In this document: positions 33,940 to 43,281 of the stretch, piece by piece
Layout: every line of letters starts with the position of its first letter
Position numbering within the stretch: the first letter of the stretch is position 1
Origin: Chloroflexota bacterium
Lineage (GTDB): Bacteria; Chloroflexota; Dehalococcoidia; UBA2979
Reading direction: 5' to 3'
Length of the DNA: 47,203 nucleotides
Assembly: GCA_947472995.1 (NCBI GenBank)
Contig: CANJBO010000013.1
Span: 1-47,203 of the forward strand
Notes under the pieces: generated by a model
Database searches by the model: none
What the model was told of the DNA's origin: nothing
The model's input: only the letters and a program-made list of their open reading frames with translations
Position numbers and translations under genes: made by a program

Positions 33940-36225
33940 ATGACGACGACGCAGGACGCCCCCAGCGAATACCGAATCGTAGGCACGCGGCCCGTCCGTC
34001 CAGACGGCGTGGACAAGGTGACCGGACGCGCCGAGTACGGCGTGGACGCCCGTCCCGCGGGCACGCTCTACGCCCGTGTGAAGCGCAGCCCGCACGCGCA
34101 TGCTCGCATCATCCGCATCGACGCCTCGAAGGCGCTCGCGATGCCCGGTGTGCACGCCGTCGTCACCGCTGCCGACTTCCCGGCGATCCCGCACTCGATC
34201 GTCCACACCAACCGCGGCCCCGTGCCGATCGAGTGGGGGCGCGAGACGCTGATCGCCTCCGAGAAGGTGCTGTTCAAGGGCCAGCCCGTCGCCGCCATCG
34301 CCGCTTCCGACCCCCACCTCGCCGAGGACGCGATGGAGGCGATCGAGGTCGAGTACGAGGTGCTGCCGGCGCTCATGAGCCTCGACGAGGCGATGGCGCC
34401 CGGCGCGCCGCTGCTCCACGACCCGGCGTTCACCGCGGACATCCCCGGCCTGTTCGACCCGGTCGACGGCCGGGCGACCAACCGCGCGCGCTGGATGGAG
34501 GTCAAGCTCGGCGACATCGCACAGGGCTTCGCCGAGTCCGACGTCGTCATCGAGCGCGAGTTCTCCACCTCGACGGCGCACCAGGGCTACATCGAGCCGC
34601 ACACGGCGACGGCGCTGTGGAACCACGATGGCCACCTGACGATCTGGACCAGCACGCAGGGCGCGTTCGGCGTCCGCGACTCGCTCGCGCCGATCCTCGG
34701 GCTGCCGGTGTCGAAGGTGAAGGTCGTCCCGCTGGAGATCGGCGGCGGCTTCGGCGGCAAGCTCGTGTACTACCTCGAGCCGCTCGTCGCGCTGCTCTCG
34801 AAGAAGACCGGCAAGCCGGTGCACAGCACCATGTCGCGCACCGAGGTGTTCGAGGCGAGCGGCCCGACCTCGGCCTCCAAGACGCGCGTGAAGATCGGCG
34901 CGAAGCGCGACGGCACGCTCGTCGCGGGCGAGGTACATCTGGCGTACGAGTCCGGCGCGTTCCCCGGCGCCCCGGTGCCCGGCGGCGCGCGCACGGCGCT
35001 CGCCCCGTACGACCTGCCGCACCACTACGTCGAGGGCTACGAGGTCGTGCTGAACAAGCCGAAGGTCGCGGCCTACCGCGCCCCGGGCGCCCCGCAGGCC
35101 GCGTTCGCCGTGGAGTCCGTCCTCGACGAGCTCGCGGAGCAGCTGGGCATCGACCCGATCGAGCTGCGGATCAAGAACGCCTCGAAGCAGGGCACGAAGC
35201 GCAGCGAGGGCGTCCCGCACGGCAGCGTCGCGACCGAGCAGGTGCTGCGCGCGGCGCAGAACAGCCCGCACTACCGCTCCGAGCTGCAGGGCCCGCACGT
35301 CGGCCGCGGCGTGGCGAGCGGTTTCTGGTTCAACGGCGGCAACGACTCTTCGGCCTACGGCACGCTCAACAGCGACGGCACGGTGACGCTGGTCACCGGC
35401 TCCGTCGACATCGGCGGGCAGCGCGCGAGCCTCGCGATGCAGTTCGCGGAGACGATGGGCATGCGGTACGAGGACGTCGGCTCGTTCGTCGGTGACACCG
35501 AGTCGATCGGCTTCACCGCGAACACCGGCGGCAGTCGCACCACGTTCGCCACCGGCTGGGCCGTCTACGAGGTGGCCGAGGACATCAAGCGCCAGCTCGT
35601 GCGCCGCGCGGCGCAGATCTGGAGCGTGGATGCCTCGGACGTCGGGTACGACCAGGACGGCGTGGTCCGCGGGCCGGAGGGCAAGTCGTTCACGCTGAAG
35701 GAGATCGCGAAGGCGCTCAGCGCCAGTGGCGCGCAGATCCAGGGGCACGCCTCGGTGAAGCCGGGCGGCGTCGGCGCGGCGCTCTCCACGCACATCTGTG
35801 ACGTCGAGGTCGACCCCGACACCGGCAAGGTCACGATCCTCCGCTACACGGCCGTGCAGGACGTCGGCACCGCGATCCATCCCTCGTACGCCGAGGGGCA
35901 GATCCAGGGCGGCGCGGTGCAGGGCATCGGGCAGGCACTGAACGAGGAGTACGTCTACAGCCGCGACGGCAACATGCTGAACGCGAGCTTCCTCGACTAC
36001 CGCATGCCCGTCGCGAACGACCTGCCGGAGATCGAGACGATCCTCGTCGAGTCGCCGAACCCGGGCCACCCGTACGGCGTCCGCGGCGTCGGCGAGGTGC
36101 CGATCGTGCCGCCGCACGCGGCCGTCGCCAACGCGATCTACGACGCCATCGGCATCCGGGTGCGGCACCTGCCGGCCTCGCCGAAGGTCATCCTGGAGGA
36201 GCTGCTCGCCCGCGACGGCAAGTAG
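33940..36225 (+). CDS. Molybdenum hydroxylase large subunit (xanthine/aldehyde dehydrogenase type)
   Basis: The 761-residue protein is the Mo-cofactor subunit of the xanthine oxidase family. 'GTRPVRPDGVDKVTGRAEY' and 'LYARVKRSPHAHARIIRID' form the N-terminal domain; 'GFGGKLVYYLEPLVALLSKK' and 'AAYRAPGAPQAAFAVESVL' are the first and second Mo-binding segments; 'GVGEVPIVPPHAAVANAI' near the end holds the catalytic Glu that deprotonates the molybdenum-OH. The AYRAPG segment is hydroxylase-like, not the Cys-containing loop of aerobic CO dehydrogenase. The iron-sulfur and FAD subunits normally encoded next to it are absent here. GGAGG precedes the ATG. The substrate is unknown. Confidence 0.9.
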   Translation: MTTTQDAPSEYRIVGTRPVRPDGVDKVTGRAEYGVDARPAGTLYARVKRSPHAHARIIRIDASKALAMPGVHAVVTAADFPAIPHSIVHTNRGPVPIEWGRETLIASEKVLFKGQPVAAIAASDPHLAEDAMEAIEVEYEVLPALMSLDEAMAPGAPLLHDPAFTADIPGLFDPVDGRATNRARWMEVKLGDIAQGFAESDVVIEREFSTSTAHQGYIEPHTATALWNHDGHLTIWTSTQGAFGVRDSLAPILGLPVSKVKVVPLEIGGGFGGKLVYYLEPLVALLSKKTGKPVHSTMSRTEVFEASGPTSASKTRVKIGAKRDGTLVAGEVHLAYESGAFPGAPVPGGARTALAPYDLPHHYVEGYEVVLNKPKVAAYRAPGAPQAAFAVESVLDELAEQLGIDPIELRIKNASKQGTKRSEGVPHGSVATEQVLRAAQNSPHYRSELQGPHVGRGVASGFWFNGGNDSSAYGTLNSDGTVTLVTGSVDIGGQRASLAMQFAETMGMRYEDVGSFVGDTESIGFTANTGGSRTTFATGWAVYEVAEDIKRQLVRRAAQIWSVDASDVGYDQDGVVRGPEGKSFTLKEIAKALSASGAQIQGHASVKPGGVGAALSTHICDVEVDPDTGKVTILRYTAVQDVGTAIHPSYAEGQIQGGAVQGIGQALNEEYVYSRDGNMLNASFLDYRMPVANDLPEIETILVESPNPGHPYGVRGVGEVPIVPPHAAVANAIYDAIGIRVRHLPASPKVILEELLARDGK

Positions 36226-36312
36226 CGCGAGTCGATCAGGCATCCGGGCCCGGCACGCCTCGGCGCGACCGGCCCCGGTTCATGTCAGCCCATTGGAGAC
36301 GAGGAGCGACAG

Positions 36313-36675
36313 ATGAGTGTGAGAGTCACGCGATCCCACGAGGGCGAGACGGTCGACCGCACGGGACAGGCGATGTTCCAGGGCGAGGTGCGCGGCCGCG
36401 ACCTCGCGGCGGGGTCCACCGACATCACGGCGTCGATCGTGCAGTTCGCGCCGGGCGCGCGGACGAACATGCACCGGCACACCAGCGACCAGATGCTGCT
36501 GGTGCTGAGCGGCATCGGCAAGGTGGGTGACGCCGAGCACGAGCACGTGATCGGCACCGGCGACTCCGCGTTCATCGAGGCCGGCACGGACCACTGGCAC
36601 GGCGCGGGCGACACGGGCTCGCCGATGTCGCACCTCTCCGTGATGCGCGGCGACAGCCAGTCGACCGTCCTCTAG
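36313..36675 (+). CDS. Small cupin-domain protein
   Basis: The 120-residue single-domain cupin has 'GARTNMHRHTSDQMLLVLSG' as motif 1 (His-x-His, then Gln in place of the usual Glu) and 'GDSAFIEAGTDHWHGAGD' as motif 2 with a metal-binding His. It is 87 bases downstream of the molybdenum hydroxylase on the same strand and may follow it functionally, but GAGGAG gives it its own ribosome site. It is not close to the cupin at 18085-18474. Ligand and reaction are unknown. A long bidirectional terminator lies behind it. Confidence 0.83.
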   Translation: MSVRVTRSHEGETVDRTGQAMFQGEVRGRDLAAGSTDITASIVQFAPGARTNMHRHTSDQMLLVLSGIGKVGDAEHEHVIGTGDSAFIEAGTDHWHGAGDTGSPMSHLSVMRGDSQSTVL

Positions 36676-36697
36676 CGACACTTGATCGAGGTGGAAC

Positions 36698-36737
36698 GCG
36701 ACGTGCGAGGGAGGGTGCAATCTCCCTCGCGCGTCGC
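36698..36737. terminator. Long bidirectional hairpin terminator
   Basis: A 16-base stem (36698-36713 with 36722-36737) containing one G-T wobble closes on an 8-base loop. It sits between the convergent cupin and LysM genes. Confidence 0.8.
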
Positions 36738-36765
36738 GGGGTGGCGCCGGGCGGCGCGGTGTTCG

Positions 36766-38064
36766 CTACGGGATGCGCAGCGTCTGGCCGACCACGATCA
36801 CGTTCGCGTTCCGCAGCCCGTTGACCTCGATGATGCGCGCCGAGGTGGTGTCCCACCGCTCCGCGAGGCGCCCGACGCTGTCGCCCGGCTGGATGACGTA
36901 GCTCCCGCCGCTGGATGAGATCGCGGTGGTCGAGGCGGTCGGGGCGGGCGCGGTGTTCGCGACGACGGGGCTCGGCAGCGTCGCCGGCATGTTCGCCACG
37001 CGGGGCATCACCAGCACCTGTCCCACCATCAGCAGGTTCGCGTTGGTGAGCCCGTTGATGCGCGAGACCTCCTCGACGCTCGAGTTCCACCTCGCCGCGA
37101 GCAGGCCGAGCGTGTCCCCGGATTTAACGACATAACTACGAGGCCGCGGCGGGTTCGCCTTCAGCAGCTCGAACACGCCCGGCTTCGTCGTGCCGAAGCG
37201 CCAGACGGAGAACGACTCCGCGTCGTGCGCGTACGAGCCGTTCAGGAACTGGCCCCACGCGCCCGCGTCGGCGATCAGGCCGGGGCCGATCGGGTGGATC
37301 GGCAGCCCGAACGAGTTGAGCTTCCGCGCGGCGGTGTCGATCGTGAACAGGGGGGTGACGCCGGCCAGCCCCGGATCCACGCCTGCCTGCCGATAGCGCG
37401 AGATGTTCGAGCTGGTGCCGAAGTCGCTCCAGTACGCCTGCGGAGCCAGCGCGTTCGCCATCGCCGCGAACTCGCGCAGGGGGATGCGGTCGATCTCCCA
37501 CGGGCGGGCGTCCATCGACACCATGATCTGCGCGTCGGGCTGCGCGTGTCGCAGCCAGCCCGTGTACTGCAGCGCCGACTGCGTCGTGCCCGCCCAGAAC
37601 CCCGGATACGACTCGAGGTCGATCGAGAGGCTCCGCGCGCCGGCGGCCAGCACGGACGCGGCCATCGAGGACTCGACCTGCGGGTTCACGCCCTGCACCA
37701 CGCACCACGCGTGGAACGGCACGCCGCCGGCCTCGAAGAAGCTCGCCAGCTCCTCGACCTGCCGGGGGCCGCTGACCGCGCGGCGGTTCTTGTCGTACTT
37801 CGCCATCCACTGCACGCCGTCGTGCGTCTTCAGCGCGATGCCCATCTGGTGCGCGGCCAGCACGTCGCGGATGCGCTCGGCCTCGCCGTCCTGGTCGAAC
37901 TGCCACACCCACGCGAGGTGGGTCGTGGGCGACAGGCCGGGGAAGTTGCGGGCGGCGGACGCCGTCCCGGCGCTCCTCGGCAGCACGGCGCCGAGGCTGA
38001 GGGCGGCAGCCCCGCCGGCGATGCCGGCGAGCAGACGTCGGCGAGAGGTGGGGCGATCGAGCAA
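36766..38064 (-). CDS. Tat-exported protein with TIM-barrel-like domain and two LysM repeats
   Basis: The 432-residue protein has a twin-arginine signal ('TSRRRLLAGIAGGAAALSLG', cleavage near ASA-AR). Residues about 45-310 look like an alpha/beta barrel with 'LAWVWQFDQDGEAERIRDVL', 'MGIALKTHDGVQW', 'VPFHAWCVVQG' and 'SLSIDLESYPGFW', resembling glycosidase-like barrels; the D-x-E of 'IDLES' is a candidate active site. Two LysM domains follow (about 318-360, 'SYVVKSGDTLGLLAARWN', and 389-432, 'SYVIQPGDSVGRLAERWD'), which bind peptidoglycan or chitin. It is probably a wall-bound hydrolase or a binding protein. TTG 38064 was chosen because GAGG precedes it and the Tat motif starts at once. Confidence 0.82.
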   Translation of the reverse strand: MLDRPTSRRRLLAGIAGGAAALSLGAVLPRSAGTASAARNFPGLSPTTHLAWVWQFDQDGEAERIRDVLAAHQMGIALKTHDGVQWMAKYDKNRRAVSGPRQVEELASFFEAGGVPFHAWCVVQGVNPQVESSMAASVLAAGARSLSIDLESYPGFWAGTTQSALQYTGWLRHAQPDAQIMVSMDARPWEIDRIPLREFAAMANALAPQAYWSDFGTSSNISRYRQAGVDPGLAGVTPLFTIDTAARKLNSFGLPIHPIGPGLIADAGAWGQFLNGSYAHDAESFSVWRFGTTKPGVFELLKANPPRPRSYVVKSGDTLGLLAARWNSSVEEVSRINGLTNANLLMVGQVLVMPRVANMPATLPSPVVANTAPAPTASTTAISSSGGSYVIQPGDSVGRLAERWDTTSARIIEVNGLRNANVIVVGQTLRIP

Positions 38065-38201
38065 GGGCGGTTACCTCGTGCGGGAAGACGCGCGGGAGAT
38101 CGTCGGCATCCACAGTAGAACGAGTCGCGATCGGATCGCGTTGCAAATCGAGCGTTCGCACGGGAGATGAGGAGATTCGCGGCTCCGAGGAGCGGATTCG
38201 G

Positions 38202-40022
38202 CTACCAGGAGCCGCCGCCGCCCCCGCCGCCGCCCCCGCCGGAGAAGCCTCCGCCGCCGAACCCGCTGCTGCCCGACCCGCCGGGCGTCGAGGTCAGCGC
38301 GCTGACGCTCCGGTCGGAGAAGTCGCCCATCGAGTTCATCAGGAAGAGCGGCGTGAACGCGTGCGTCGAGCGGTACCAGTCCGGCGTCGGCAGCGCGAGG
38401 CCCTCGAACGCCTGGGCCCACTGCTTCGTCGCGCCGAAGACGATCGCGTACGGGAGGTACTCGTAGAAGAGGCCCGCGCGCTCCGCGAAGCGCGCACGCT
38501 CCGTCTCCGCCTCGACGATGAACCGGCGGAAGCCGAGCACCCGGCGATACGCCGCGGTGCCGCTGGCCGTGCGTGACGGCATCTGCGCGTGCAGCACGAG
38601 CAGCGCGATCGCGCCGAGGATCAGCGGCAGCGGGACGATGCCGAACGTCGTGAGCGCGGCGGTGAACACCTCGATCGCGACGGCGGCGACTAGCGCGGCG
38701 ATCGCGAAGCCGAGCCACATCGCGCGCGTCGACTGGGGGCTGCGGCTGTACCAGCCGCGGTCGACGATCTCCTGGTACAGCGCCTCCTGCACCTTCGCGA
38801 ATCGCGCGGCGAACTGCTCGCGCAGCTCCGAGAACTTCACCTCGTCGCCGCTCTCGAACAGCCCGTCGAGGAGCAGCGTCTCGTAGCCGGTCAGCCCCTC
38901 CGAGGGCTTGAGCCGCGTCAGCTGCCAGTCGTTCGACCCGAACCAGCCGGTCGCCTCGATCTCCTCGATGCGCAGATAGCCGCGCACGGCGAGGTCGACG
39001 ATCGACGCGCTGACGTCCAGCGGGTGCGCGGTCTCGTCGAGGATCGTGCCGATGAGGCCGGGGCGCATGCCCTCGGGCGGGATGTACTCGGTCGGGGTGA
39101 TGGTGCCGTTCATCAGCGGCACGCGGTCCTGCACGTCGTTCGCCGCGGCCGGGATCGCCGCGATGCGCGCGCCGCGCCACTGCTGATCGCGTCCCACGAG
39201 CCAGACGAGGCGCCACACGCCCGCCACGACCAGCGCGAGCACCGTCAGCATCAGCCCGATGCGCAGCGGGTCCACCGTGAACGCCCGCTGGAACGACCAC
39301 CGCTCGTCGAGGATGGGCGCGGGGTTGGCGACCGCCCCCTTCGGCAGCGCGAGGACGACCGTGAACGCCTCGCGCGCCCGCAGTCCGCTGGTCGCGAACG
39401 TCGCGTTGGTGCCGGTGATCGCGGAGCGCCCGCAGGCGCTCGTGGAACGCGTCGGGCCGGCGAAGCACGCGATCCTCGTCGGGGCGGCGGGGGCATGGAC
39501 GGTGACGTTCACCTGGTCGATCGGCACGTCCCACTGCGGGGCGATCACGTTCCAGAACCACTCGTCCTGCTTGTCGAAGGCGTTCAGCGTGCCGCGGAGG
39601 CGGTAGGTGATCACGTAGGTGTGCACGCCGGTGATCGTGCGGTCGGGATCGCCGATGCGGATGCGCGTCAGCTCGTCCTCCGACTCCGTCTCGTAGCCGG
39701 CGCGCGTGTTCGGCGTTGGCGAGGTGACCGAGATGACGTCGAGGCCGTACACGCGGTCGTAGCGATCGTCGTACCGCTGGCGCGTCTCGACGTCGCGGAA
39801 GATGCCGTGCCGCTGCTCGCTGCCGAAGTCGTAGACGATCGTCTCGCGCAGCAGCACCGCGCCGCTCTTCTCGATCGTCGCGTCGATGTCGTACGTCTGG
39901 ATGCGCTCGCCCGCCGCGATCGCATCGCGCGCACTGACGAGGAGTGTCGCGCCGGCGAGCAGCGCGACGAGGAGCGCGCGGAGGCGCAGCGTGCGCGGTC
40001 GAGGGGCGGTGGTGACGTTCAT
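38202..40022 (-). CDS. DUF2207 membrane protein with Gly-rich tail
   Basis: The 606-residue protein has a signal peptide or anchor (about 14-36), an extracellular beta domain with the DUF2207 opening 'IQTYDIDATIEKSGAVLLRE' and 'GSEQRHGIFRDVETRQRY', a membrane helix near 245-265, a cytoplasmic part with 'PPEGMRPGLIGTILDETAH' and two more helices around 435-480. The end is a poly-Gly run closing on Gly-Ser-Trp, a common finish of this family. Function is unknown; members are widespread in actinobacteria and Chloroflexota. ATG 40022 has no ribosome site, but a TATGCT box six bases upstream would give a leaderless transcript. Confidence 0.88.
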   Translation of the reverse strand: MNVTTAPRPRTLRLRALLVALLAGATLLVSARDAIAAGERIQTYDIDATIEKSGAVLLRETIVYDFGSEQRHGIFRDVETRQRYDDRYDRVYGLDVISVTSPTPNTRAGYETESEDELTRIRIGDPDRTITGVHTYVITYRLRGTLNAFDKQDEWFWNVIAPQWDVPIDQVNVTVHAPAAPTRIACFAGPTRSTSACGRSAITGTNATFATSGLRAREAFTVVLALPKGAVANPAPILDERWSFQRAFTVDPLRIGLMLTVLALVVAGVWRLVWLVGRDQQWRGARIAAIPAAANDVQDRVPLMNGTITPTEYIPPEGMRPGLIGTILDETAHPLDVSASIVDLAVRGYLRIEEIEATGWFGSNDWQLTRLKPSEGLTGYETLLLDGLFESGDEVKFSELREQFAARFAKVQEALYQEIVDRGWYSRSPQSTRAMWLGFAIAALVAAVAIEVFTAALTTFGIVPLPLILGAIALLVLHAQMPSRTASGTAAYRRVLGFRRFIVEAETERARFAERAGLFYEYLPYAIVFGATKQWAQAFEGLALPTPDWYRSTHAFTPLFLMNSMGDFSDRSVSALTSTPGGSGSSGFGGGGFSGGGGGGGGGGSW

Positions 40023-40068
40023 GGATCGAGCATAGCCCGCATCCAGTCCCGCCCGCCCGCGGATGGGG

Positions 40069-40944
40069 CTACAAGGCGAGCGCCGCGGCCGGGTTCGCCT
40101 GCACCATGCGGCGCACCTCGGCGGTACTGAAGCCGGCGTCGAGGAACCGCTCGATCCACGAGCCGAAGCCGGCGGGGGCCGGCGGGTTGGTGGACTGCCC
40201 GAGGTCGGTCGAAAGGATCACGTGCTCCGGGCCGAGCGCGCGCACGTCCGCGATCATTGCGGCGGCCGCCTCGTCGCCGCCCTCGCGGAAGCTGTTCGTG
40301 CCGGCCTGCTCGACGAACGCGCCGAGCGCGGCGAGCTCGCGCTGCACGTCGAGGGTGATCCCGAACGGCGTCGCGTGCGACACGATCGAGCGGATGCCGC
40401 GTCGCCGCGACTCGCGCACGAGCGCCAGCGTCTCCGCCGGCGACAGGTGCCCGCTGCACAGCGTCACGCCGTGCTCGCCGATGAGGTCGAGGATCTCGTG
40501 GCACACCGGCAGCAGCGCGCCCGCCGCGTCGAGGACCGTCATCGCCGCCGCGCGCGAGTTCCACCGCCCGAAATGATCGTGCGACCACGCCGTGTCGAAC
40601 GTGGGGAACCACACCACGCTGGTGCCGACGCGCAGGGCCGCCTCGACGGCGTCGGGGTTGAGCCCGCCGACCGGGTGGTCCAGGGCGATCGCGCCGTAGA
40701 GGCGGAGGTCCGGCACCTCGGGCTGGAGCGCCCACGCCAGCAGCTGCGACGGCAGCTCGTGGCTCTTCAGGACGATGCCGGCCATGCCCGCGTCGCGCGC
40801 CGCGTGCGCGAGGGCGCGCGCGTCCATCTTCCGCTCGGCGAAGGGGTCCGGCGACCAGTGGGCGTGCACATCGATCGCGCCGCGCAGGAGGTCACGGGCC
40901 TCCTCGCGCAGCTCGGAGAGCGACTCGGCTCGGTACGCGGTCAC
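40069..40944 (-). CDS. Metal-dependent hydrolase-like TIM-barrel protein (DUF6282-like)
   Basis: The 291-residue protein has an amidohydrolase-like start 'GAIDVHAHWSPDPFAERKMD' with the H-x-H metal motif, 'GMAGIVLKSHELPSQLLAW' supplying a further Lys and His, 'TLCSGHLSPAETLALV' and 'IRSIVSHATPFGITLDVQ' with later His residues, and 'HVILSTDLGQSTNPPAPAGF' carrying the Asp expected at the end of strand 8. Substrate and pathway are unknown. GTG 40944 was chosen because GGAG lies six bases upstream and the conserved region starts soon after; a GTG six codons earlier is possible. It lies 46 bases upstream of the DUF2207 gene and is divergent from the aldo/keto reductase. Confidence 0.8.
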   Translation of the reverse strand: MTAYRAESLSELREEARDLLRGAIDVHAHWSPDPFAERKMDARALAHAARDAGMAGIVLKSHELPSQLLAWALQPEVPDLRLYGAIALDHPVGGLNPDAVEAALRVGTSVVWFPTFDTAWSHDHFGRWNSRAAAMTVLDAAGALLPVCHEILDLIGEHGVTLCSGHLSPAETLALVRESRRRGIRSIVSHATPFGITLDVQRELAALGAFVEQAGTNSFREGGDEAAAAMIADVRALGPEHVILSTDLGQSTNPPAPAGFGSWIERFLDAGFSTAEVRRMVQANPAAALAL

Positions 40945-41068
40945 GGTGGCTCCGATCGTCACGAGGTGCGGCAGGGCGGTCCGCCGCACGATACCGCGTC
41001 TTGATGCGTGCGGCGTCCGCGGGTCGTACGCTCCCTCGGCCACCCCCCACCGACCGAAGGAGCACGCC

Positions 41069-41992
41069 ATGCCCGATCTTCCTCGCACCCAGCTGGGCCG
41101 CACCGGCATCGAGGTGACCACGCTCGGCTTCGGCGCGATGGAGCTGCGCGGCGTGCCTCGTGGCCCCGAGGTCAGCGACGAGACGGCGGGCGAGGTGCTG
41201 AACGCCGTCCTGGATGCCGGCATCAACTTCATCGACACCTCGCCGGACTACGGCCGCAGCGAGGAGCTGATCGGGCGGTTCATCTCCGAGCGCCGCTCGC
41301 AGTTCTTCCTCGCCTCGAAGGCCGGGTGCGCGGCGGGCGAGTTCGCCACGGACGGGCACGACCACTTCTTCACCGCCGCCAACGTCCGCGCTGGCGTCGA
41401 GCAGAGCCTGCGCCGCATGAACACCGACCACCTCGACCTCGTGCAGTTCCACCAGAGCCCGTCGAAGGCCGTGCTGGAGGCGGAGGGCGCGCTCGACGAG
41501 CTGCTGAAGCTCAAGGCCGAGGGCAAGGTGCGCTTCATCGGCATGTCCGGCACGCTGCCCGAGCTGAATGAGCAGATCGCGATGGGCGTCTTCGACGAGT
41601 TCCAGATCCCCTACTCGGTGCTCCAGCGCGAGCACGAGTCGGCGATCACGGCCGCCTCGGCGGCCGGTGCGGGCATCGCCATCCGTGGGGGCGCCGCGCG
41701 AGGCACCCCGGCTGACTGGGACAACCGCGCGTACTACATGCTGCCCGGGTCGAAGCCGCGTGACCGCTGGGAGCAGGGCAACCTCGACGAGCTGCTCGAT
41801 GGCATGAGCCGCATCGAGTTCACGCTCCGCTTCACGCTGTCGAACCCCGACCTCGACACCACGATCGTCGGGACGCGCGACGTCGGCCACCTGCGCAGCA
41901 ACGTCGAGTTCGCCTCGAAGGGCCCGCTGCCCGCGGACGTGGTCGCCGAGGTGAAGCGCCGCATGGACGCGACGGAGTCCCGCCCGGAGTAG
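41069..41992 (+). CDS. Aldo/keto reductase
   Basis: The 307-residue TIM-barrel NADPH-dependent oxidoreductase starts 'LPRTQLGRTGIEVTTLGFGA'. The catalytic tetrad is visible: Asp and Tyr in 'INFIDTSPDYGRSEELIG', Lys in 'FLASKAGCA', His in 'LDLVQFHQSP'. 'EFQIPYSVLQREHESAI' and 'LSNPDLDTTIVGTRDVGHLR' are the cofactor-side segments common to the YajO/Tas-like group. The physiological carbonyl substrate is unknown. The ATG follows GAAGGAG. A GC-rich hairpin repeat lies after the stop and separates it from the convergent corA gene. Confidence 0.92.
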   Translation: MPDLPRTQLGRTGIEVTTLGFGAMELRGVPRGPEVSDETAGEVLNAVLDAGINFIDTSPDYGRSEELIGRFISERRSQFFLASKAGCAAGEFATDGHDHFFTAANVRAGVEQSLRRMNTDHLDLVQFHQSPSKAVLEAEGALDELLKLKAEGKVRFIGMSGTLPELNEQIAMGVFDEFQIPYSVLQREHESAITAASAAGAGIAIRGGAARGTPADWDNRAYYMLPGSKPRDRWEQGNLDELLDGMSRIEFTLRFTLSNPDLDTTIVGTRDVGHLRSNVEFASKGPLPADVVAEVKRRMDATESRPE

Positions 41993-42047
41993 CCCTCGAC
42001 GTGCCGTGGTGCCTCGAGGGCCCGCGGCGGGGTCGAGCGCGTGGGGC

Positions 42048-42132
42048 ACCCCCACCCCAGCCCTCCCCCGTGAAGGGGGGGGCGGACTCTGATCCCCTCT
42101 CCCACCCGGTAGGAGAGGGCTAGGGTGAGGGC
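42048..42132. repeat. Interspersed GC-rich hairpin repeat, copy 3
   Basis: It begins with CACCCCCACCCCAGCCCTCC, has one hairpin of C-run and G-run arms (42061-42081) and a second of CCTCTCC / GGAGAGG type (42095-42118), and ends CTAGGGTGAGGGC, which mirrors its start. The whole element is thus a long imperfect palindrome between convergent genes. Confidence 0.8.
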
Positions 42133-42153
42133 GTCCGGTCTTCGCTTCGCGCG

Positions 42154-43131
42154 CTACAGCCAGTCGCGGCGGCGGAACAGCACGTACAGCGCGAGCGAGA
42201 TGCCGCCGGTGAGGGCGGTCGCGGCGTACACGCCCCACGGCTCGCCGCTGCCGGGGTACGGCACGTTCATCCCGTAGAACCCGGTGATCAGCGTGGGCAC
42301 GGCGACGATCGCCGCCCAGCTCGTCACCTGCTTCATCACCTGGTTCTGGCGGAAGTCGCGCAGCGAGATGTTCGTCTCCACGATCGTGCTGACGAGGTCG
42401 CGCAGCGCGTCGGTGGACTCGGTCACGCGCAGGATGTGGTCGTACACGTCCTGGTAGTACGGGTACAGGTCGTCGTTGACCGTGCCCTGCTCGCGGCGCA
42501 TCAGCGAGCTGATCGCCTCGCGCATCGGCACGACGATGCGGTGGAAGCGCACCAGCGCCTGTCGCATCAGGAACCAGCGGCGCTGCTCCGGCGGCGTCAG
42601 CGGGCGCTCCGCGAAGATGCCGTCGCTCACCTCGTCGTAGTAGTCGTCGAAGGCCTGCACCGCCTCGAAGTAGCCGTCCACGATCTCGTCGAGGAGCGCG
42701 TACAGCAGGAAGCTCACGCCGTGCGCGCAGAGCGAGGGCGAGCGATCCCAGCGCGCCGTCACCCTCCCCATCTCGAAGCCGGCGTCCTTGCGGACCGTCA
42801 CGATCCAGCGGTCGTGGATGAAGGTGTCCACCTCGGTGTCGCGCAGCTCGCCGGCGACGCTGTCCACGCGCAGCCAGTGGCTCGCGAGGAAGAGGTGCGT
42901 GTCATAGCGATCGAGCTTCGACCGCTGGTGCGGGCCGAGCGCGTCGTCCACCGCCAGCTCGTGCAGGTCGAGTTCGACCGCCAGCTGTTCCAGGTCCTGC
43001 CGCGTGGGGTCGACGAAGTCGATCCAGACGATGGTCCCGGGCCGCGCGAGGTGGTCGGAGACATCCCCGAGCGGGAAGTCCTCCGCCTCGAGGGCCCCGT
43101 TGAGGTAGACGCGGGTGTGCGTGGCTGCCAT
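42154..43131 (-). CDS. corA: CorA-family magnesium/divalent cation channel
   Basis: The 325-residue protein has the large cytoplasmic N-terminal alpha/beta domain ('GTIVWIDFVDPTRQDLEQLA', 'LAVDDALGPHQRSKLDRYD'), the long stalk helix ('MREAISSLMRREQGTVND', 'YYQDVYDHILRVTES') and two C-terminal membrane helices. The selectivity motif Y-G-M-N is in 'ITGFYGMNVPYPG', before the last helix, and the chain ends 'LFRRRDWL'. Family members are homopentameric channels for Mg2+ or Co2+. Both metals matter nearby: cobalt for the cobalamin genes, but Mg2+ is the default. ATG 43131 has a weak GAGG site upstream. It is divergent from the LLM oxidoreductase gene. Confidence 0.93.
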   Translation of the reverse strand: MAATHTRVYLNGALEAEDFPLGDVSDHLARPGTIVWIDFVDPTRQDLEQLAVELDLHELAVDDALGPHQRSKLDRYDTHLFLASHWLRVDSVAGELRDTEVDTFIHDRWIVTVRKDAGFEMGRVTARWDRSPSLCAHGVSFLLYALLDEIVDGYFEAVQAFDDYYDEVSDGIFAERPLTPPEQRRWFLMRQALVRFHRIVVPMREAISSLMRREQGTVNDDLYPYYQDVYDHILRVTESTDALRDLVSTIVETNISLRDFRQNQVMKQVTSWAAIVAVPTLITGFYGMNVPYPGSGEPWGVYAATALTGGISLALYVLFRRRDWL

Positions 43132-43281
43132 CGTCACCGTCCTCGATCCGAGTGTGCGCCCTCGGTGGCTCGTAGGGGAGTAGGGCACTCGCCGGGGAAC
43201 GCCCCGCGCGGATGCACGCGCGTTACCATGACGCCGCCCGGCGACGCCGCACGAGCGCGTCGAGGCGACAGGAGGTCGCAG

